DNA of 11,627 bases, taken from positions 1 to 11,627 of the forward strand of contig JADFYC010000079.1 in assembly GCA_015233295.1 (NCBI GenBank). The letters are read 5' to 3'. A program made the translations under genes and the position numbers. This stretch comes from Deltaproteobacteria bacterium. Its GTDB lineage: Bacteria; Desulfobacterota; JADFXK01. Position 1 is the first letter of the stretch, and each line of letters begins with the position of its first letter. Below, in pieces: positions 7,991 through 11,627 of the stretch. Under the pieces are notes generated by a model. The model was not told where the DNA came from. It made no database searches and worked only from the letters and a program-made list of their open reading frames with translations.

Positions 7991-8934
7991 CAGGTCACCC
8001 AGACTCGAAATCCGATCAGAACCAACAACGTTATCCAGGACGTGGCCAGCATCAATCTGTTGGTCAGCAGGATGTCATTCGGGGCCAAGGGCCGGAGCGG
8101 ATCTCCCAACTCCGGTTTGGGTGAAGGTTTCCCGCCGTAGTAACTGAGTCCACCCAGTTGCACTCCCAGAGCGCCGGCTATAGCTGCTTCCGACTGGCCG
8201 GCATTGGGGCTGGGGTGTTTAGCTCTATCCCGCAGAAATATCCTGATTGAATTCACGGCACGTTGCCGCAGGATCAAGGCGGCCGGCGGGACCAAAATAG
8301 AGGTCAACCGGCTGGGCAGGTAAGCCGCCAGGTCGTCTAACCGGGCTGAAGCCCAGCCAAATTCCAGGTAACGTTCATTTTTGTATCCAAAGGTGGAATC
8401 AAGAGTGCTGACGGCCTTGTAGGCCATTATACCCACCGGCCCGCCCAGCACGGCAAAAAACAGCGGGGCGGTAACTCCATCGACCATGTTCTCCGCGACG
8501 CTCTCCACAGTTGCCCGAACCACTTCCGTCTGATCCAGGAGATGGGTGTCGCGGCCGCAGATCATCCCGACCCGGCGTCTCGCCTCCTCCATGTCTCCCG
8601 AATTCAAGGCCGCCCACACTTCCGTGCTGTGTTTGACCAGGTCCCTAGCCGCGAGGCCCGTATAGATGATCAGGATCGAGACCAGATCACCCACCATGGG
8701 GTGGATCCCCCGACTCAATCCAACTATTAGATAAGTCCCCAAGATCGTGACCAAGACAACAGCCAGGGCCGTGACCAAGCCGGCCGCCTTAGGGTCCCGG
8801 ATGGTGCTTCGAAACATTCCTTCCAGTTTCACCGCCAGCCGGCCGATCAACCTGACTGGGTGGGGAAACCAGCGGGGATCACCGATTAGCTGATCTATAA
8901 CCACCGCCGCGATGACTTGGTATCCAATATTCAT
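7987..8934 (-). CDS. cbiB: Adenosylcobinamide-phosphate synthase CbiB/CobD
   Basis: Integral membrane enzyme of late cobalamin synthesis; it joins adenosylcobyric acid to aminopropanol (or its phosphate) to give adenosylcobinamide (phosphate). From the ATG at 8934 it is 315 aa, normal for the family. Family blocks: DQLIGDPRWFPHPVRLIGRL near the N-terminus; hydrophobic segments about 52-75 and 80-97; ARDLVKHSTEVWAAL; CGRDTHLLDQTEVVRATVES then VAENMVDGVTAPLFFAVLGG (126-165); YKAVSTLDSTFGYKN (172-186); SARLDDLAAYLPSRL; HPSPNAGQSEAAIAGALGVQLGG near the end; and a C-terminal hydrophobic helix. An upstream in-frame TTG at 8979 would add 15 polar residues not typical of the family and has no ribosome site, so ATG is preferred, though its own site is weak. 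Residue 176 is Ser where I expect Asn in the usual NTLDS motif. No other cobalamin gene is in the window. Confidence 0.95.
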   Translation of the reverse strand: MNIGYQVIAAVVIDQLIGDPRWFPHPVRLIGRLAVKLEGMFRSTIRDPKAAGLVTALAVVLVTILGTYLIVGLSRGIHPMVGDLVSILIIYTGLAARDLVKHSTEVWAALNSGDMEEARRRVGMICGRDTHLLDQTEVVRATVESVAENMVDGVTAPLFFAVLGGPVGIMAYKAVSTLDSTFGYKNERYLEFGWASARLDDLAAYLPSRLTSILVPPAALILRQRAVNSIRIFLRDRAKHPSPNAGQSEAAIAGALGVQLGGLSYYGGKPSPKPELGDPLRPLAPNDILLTNRLMLATSWITLLVLIGFRVWVTC

Positions 8935-8970
8935 TATGGTGATCCGATGTCGGGTTATATAATCATTCAG

Positions 8971-9013
8971 AAAAAACAAACCGAAAGGGACTCAGAGATA
9001 AAGCAGGCTCGGT
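8971..9013 (-). terminator. Possible weak intrinsic terminator after the barrel-protein gene
   Basis: On the minus strand ACCGA (9009-9013) can pair with TCGGT (8980-8984), extendable by wobble pairs, and is followed by a T-rich run, TTGTTTTTT (8971-8979). The loop is long (24 bases) and the stem short, so termination would be weak. It lies in the 91-base gap before cbiB, which has an AT-rich TATATAA (minus strand) just after it that could serve as a -10 box. Confidence 0.28.
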
Positions 9014-9025
9014 CTCGGGAAAAAT

Positions 9026-9664
9026 CTAGTATTCAAACAATAAACCAAGGGAGTAAATCAGTGCCCCCAGATCCGAATTCCAGGCCCCGAAATTATCTAG
9101 ATTGACGTAGCGGGCCTCCAGCGAGAGAAAAGTTCGTTGGACGCCGTATTCTTTTCTGAATTCCATCGCTCGGACAGGATCCAGGGGATTGAGATTGACC
9201 CGCACACCTAAGGAGACATGATATCCTTTTAACCAGACCCGCTCGGTCTTGCGGCGGTCGTCGATGTCCTCGTCCAGAAAGAAGAGATCCAGGCCGCTGT
9301 CCAGGTAAGGAATAATAATCTGATTCTTGTAATAGTCGAATTTGAATCTGACAGACATATCCCCCCCGTAAGCCTGGAGGATGGTCTCGGCATCCGTGGC
9401 GCGGCCGTCCACAGTCTCTGCGTGCCCGGTCAAGTTGAAGAAGTGCAGGCCGAAGCCAAGCTCAAAGAACTTCCCATAATCCCGGTCCAGACAGCCGGAA
9501 AGAACATAGCCGCCGTGGTTATAAATTCTCGATGCTTTATCGCTCCTGGGGTCAAAATACCCCCCCTTCACCCCGACCATCACGCCTTGGGTCTCGAACG
9601 CCAGGGCCTCCGGATTAGTCCAGCCTAATACCAGCAACAGGATCAAAGGAATCATTCGTTTCAT
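9026..9664 (-). CDS. Exported protein, probable outer-membrane beta-barrel
   Basis: 212 aa; no specific family recognised. Residues 1-22 form a clear Sec signal peptide: MKR, a Leu-rich core and an ALA cleavage site before F23. The mature part has alternating hydrophobic/aromatic stretches typical of beta-strands (GVMVGVKGGYF, FFELGFGLHFFNL, DMSVRFKFDYY, YHVSLGVRVNL, FLSLEARYVNL, YSLGLLFEY) separated by charged turns such as LDEDIDDRRKTER, and it ends in an aromatic residue as barrel proteins do. About eight strands would suit a small OmpA/OmpW-size barrel, but this is a pattern reading. It starts 22 bases after the stop of the propeller gene on the same strand, so the two are probably co-transcribed. 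No good Shine-Dalgarno is seen before the ATG at 9664, which suggests coupling to translation of the gene ahead. Confidence 0.8.
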   Translation of the reverse strand: MKRMIPLILLLVLGWTNPEALAFETQGVMVGVKGGYFDPRSDKASRIYNHGGYVLSGCLDRDYGKFFELGFGLHFFNLTGHAETVDGRATDAETILQAYGGDMSVRFKFDYYKNQIIIPYLDSGLDLFFLDEDIDDRRKTERVWLKGYHVSLGVRVNLNPLDPVRAMEFRKEYGVQRTFLSLEARYVNLDNFGAWNSDLGALIYSLGLLFEY

Positions 9665-9686
9665 GGAGAATATTTTTACCCCATAG

Positions 9687-11396
9687 TCACTTCATTTGAA
9701 AGTCGCGATTTGCCCGACGAGGCGCCCTAAAAGCTGCCGTAGCGATAAAACAACCACCACCGGAATCGGTGACCAGCCCTTGGATGGGCGATGGCATCTG
9801 GCTCACCTCGTCCGATTTTTCACCTTCGTTGGTGGCCTTATCATAGGCTGAGACGGTTAGATAGTAGGTGGTCCCATTTTGCAGCCCGTTTAGGGTATAC
9901 TTGGTTGTGTTGCCCGCGTCAATGGGAGAATTCGGGGCGTCATACCGACCGGGTGTGGTTCCGTAATAGATTTTGTATCCTCCGACCCCGGACCCATTGT
10001 CAACGGCCGGTTGCCAGGTCATGGGGATGGAGCTTTCCGACAGCCCGGCTTTAACTTCCAACACTCTGGTCGGGGGAATGGTGTCAAGGATGATGATGGT
10101 ATTGGCCCCGGAGGTTTGCCCGTTACTGGTCACATAAATGTTGATGGTGTATTGGCCGTCATTGACCCCGAGGTCCGCGGCCTTGATGGTGGTGGTTATT
10201 TGAACGTTTTTCTGACACTTGCCCGCGTCGATTTGATTTCCCGTGCCCGGTCCGGTGCCCCCGATCTCTACCAGATAATCGCCATCGGTATCCGACTTCC
10301 AGATAAGCCTGGCCAGATTAGAGTTGGTTTTATTAATGGCCGTGGGAATCAAGCTGACGATAGTGATCACGGATAAATCAGACCACATGGTCACCGTATT
10401 ATCAAGCGAATTCATAGAGAAGAGATAATGGCCGTCAGCCGATATCCGGACTCCGGCCGGGCCCTGGCCGGCTGAGAGGGGGTTGGCTGTGATGGTCATG
10501 TCGGCGGTATTGATTATCTTCAGGTTTCCGGCCAGGGTGTCTGCCACAAAAAGTGTATTATTATCATTGGTTAGAGCCAGGCCAACAGGGTTGCCGGCCA
10601 GGTTCACGCTTCGGTTAACAGTCAGATCGGCGGCCGACAATTTCAGGACAGTGCCCCCGCTGGTGCAGGTGACATAGACATAGGTCCCATCATTACTCGC
10701 GGCAAAGTATAGGGGTTGCCCATCCACTGCCCCAGAGACGATAACGACGAGATCCGCCAGGCGCACCTTGAATATGGCATTAACAGAGGAACCGGCCACG
10801 TAGAGATACTGTCCGGTCGGGTCCAAGGCCAATCCCCAGGGCCCGTAATTTAAAATTATTCCACCGGATACGGTGTCGCTCGCTGTTGAAATAAGGGAGA
10901 CCGTGCCACCGGCGTAATTGGACACAAAGACGGTCAGGCCGTCTTTAGAGATGATCACATCAACCGGTTGCGCATCCACCCCGATGGTCTTGATCACCTG
11001 CCGGGAGGTTACGTCCACCTTGGATACGGTGTTGCTTCCCTGATTGGCGACATAAAGATACCGGCCGTCCGGAGTCAAAGCCAATCCCTGGGGAGTATTA
11101 CCGACGGTGATGGCATTCACGTTCACTGTCCCAGTGGCGATATTGATGATGGAGATGGCGTTGGAAGAAGCGCCGGTGACGTAAAGATTCTGTCCCGCGA
11201 AATCCATGACCCCGGCCCAGGGACGGGCGCCCACGGTAAAAGTCTTGATCGGACGGTCAGGCAAGGCGACGGCTGAAACCGGAAAAAACACCAACGACAG
11301 CATCGCCCAAATGATCAGGGCTGGGAATGAAGTTTTAGCCGGGGGGGCGGCCTTAACCGCCGGCTTGGGAATCATGATTCTGTCAGGATTTCTCAT
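9687..11396 (-). CDS. Secreted YVTN-type beta-propeller protein with Ig/FnIII-like domains and a short CFI-box C-terminus
   Basis: 569 aa. A basic, Pro/Ala-rich leader (1-25) precedes a hydrophobic core (about 26-44) ending SAVALP, a signal peptide with a long n-region; Met8 is an alternative start. Residues 50-345 hold seven repeats of about 42 residues, each with a P-x-G/A-LALT-DG-YLYVAN-like core followed by N-x-V-x-x-I/V-D, the YVTN seven-bladed propeller pattern (best seen at 97-130). Residues about 350-440 look Ig-like (DGDYLVEIGG, NDGQYTINIYVTSNG). Residues about 440-535 are a fibronectin III-like domain starting after DTIPPT and containing GGYKIYYGT and NGTTYYLTVSAYD. The end (546-569) begins like a CFI-box (GGGCFIATAAF) but stops after 20 more residues. 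Such proteins are usually cell-surface or periplasmic binding or scaffold proteins; no catalytic motif is seen. It leads a minus-strand pair with the barrel gene. Confidence 0.88.
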   Translation of the reverse strand: MRNPDRIMIPKPAVKAAPPAKTSFPALIIWAMLSLVFFPVSAVALPDRPIKTFTVGARPWAGVMDFAGQNLYVTGASSNAISIINIATGTVNVNAITVGNTPQGLALTPDGRYLYVANQGSNTVSKVDVTSRQVIKTIGVDAQPVDVIISKDGLTVFVSNYAGGTVSLISTASDTVSGGIILNYGPWGLALDPTGQYLYVAGSSVNAIFKVRLADLVVIVSGAVDGQPLYFAASNDGTYVYVTCTSGGTVLKLSAADLTVNRSVNLAGNPVGLALTNDNNTLFVADTLAGNLKIINTADMTITANPLSAGQGPAGVRISADGHYLFSMNSLDNTVTMWSDLSVITIVSLIPTAINKTNSNLARLIWKSDTDGDYLVEIGGTGPGTGNQIDAGKCQKNVQITTTIKAADLGVNDGQYTINIYVTSNGQTSGANTIIILDTIPPTRVLEVKAGLSESSIPMTWQPAVDNGSGVGGYKIYYGTTPGRYDAPNSPIDAGNTTKYTLNGLQNGTTYYLTVSAYDKATNEGEKSDEVSQMPSPIQGLVTDSGGGCFIATAAFRAPRRANRDFQMK

Positions 11397-11627
11397 CGGA
11401 ACATCTCGGAAACTGGTCAGGGTAAGAGAGGCATGGAACCGAAGGTGCTTTCGAACATGATTAACCTAATTAACGGCGCAGAAAAAATCAAGAAAATAAC
11501 TAGCTTCTTGCAAAACTAATCTGCGAGATATAAAATTGATATAGTGGTCCCCACTCTTAGTTATTATGGTAACAATTATAACAAAAGGTGTATCTAAATT
11601 AACAGTATCGCCTTATCCATAGTTAAG
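11397..11627. other. AT-rich non-coding region upstream of the propeller gene
   Basis: No gene is supported on either strand. GC is about 31 % by hand count over 11461-11580, far below the coding parts. It contains a perfect short dyad AGTGG-TCC-CCACT (11543-11555), repeated TTAAC/TAATTAAC words around 11460-11475 and a consensus -10 hexamer on the minus strand. It is probably the promoter region of the leftward pair; a rightward promoter for a gene beyond the window is also possible. Confidence 0.55.
11575..11580 (-). promoter_or_regulatory. Candidate -10 box for the propeller-barrel pair
   Basis: The minus strand reads TATAAT here, a perfect -10 match, but no good -35 hexamer lies 16-18 bases upstream. 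Transcription from it would leave a leader of about 170 bases before the ATG at 11396. It may need an activator or be a chance match in AT-rich DNA. Confidence 0.25.

Noticed and set aside
8935..8979. Extended TTG start for cbiB adding 15 residues.
   Set aside because: No ribosome site, rare start codon, and the extra residues are polar and unlike the usual CbiB N-terminus; the ATG at 8934 gives a normal length.
10362..11249. The repetitive look of the propeller-coding DNA as a tandem DNA repeat or CRISPR-like array.
   Set aside because: The periodicity is at protein level (about 42 residues per blade) with diverged DNA; there are no identical repeats with spacers.
11543..11555. Hairpin AGTGG-TCC-CCACT as an intrinsic terminator.
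   Set aside because: Only five stem pairs and no T-run follows on either strand.

Overview
The window is about 11.6 kb of a bacterial genome of moderate GC with dense, normal-looking coding. The very large multi-domain sensor kinases, the Cys-bearing PAS domains, the YVTN-type propeller with a 'CFIATAA' C-terminal motif and the lone cobalamin gene suggest an anaerobic, deltaproteobacterial-type organism (Desulfobacterota or similar). This is an inference from gene style; there is no rRNA or other marker gene here.

Left part, + strand (1-7990): signal transduction. First comes a hybrid histidine kinase (Cache-GAF-PAS-HisKA-HATPase-REC-REC-HPt) whose reading frame is open to the left edge, so its N-terminus is probably missing. 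After a 222-base gap holding a plausible sigma-70-like promoter and a small dyad comes a second, soluble kinase (REC-PAS-GAF-PAS-PAS-HisKA_3-HATPase). It overlaps by four bases a NarL/LuxR-type response regulator, its obvious partner. The HPt domain of the first kinase has no cognate regulator directly beside it, while the second kinase begins with an intact receiver. A relay from the first kinase into the second system is therefore a testable idea. A short, very acidic unknown protein (82 aa) follows the regulator and ends tail-to-tail with the next gene.

Right part, - strand (7987-11396), read right to left: a secreted seven-bladed YVTN-like propeller with Ig-like and fibronectin III-like domains and a shortened CFI-box C-terminus; 22 bases on, a small exported protein that looks like an outer-membrane beta-barrel; then, after 91 bases with a possible weak terminator, CbiB/CobD, the membrane enzyme that attaches aminopropanol phosphate in cobalamin synthesis. 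The last ~165 bases are AT-rich (about 31 % GC by hand count over 11461-11580) and non-coding, and probably hold the promoter of the propeller-barrel pair.

I saw no tRNA, rRNA, CRISPR array, insertion sequence or phage gene. I found no clear new multi-gene defence or metabolic system. The points most worth checking are the possible coupling of the two kinases, the Cys-containing PAS domains, the acidic small protein and the truncated CFI-box tail.
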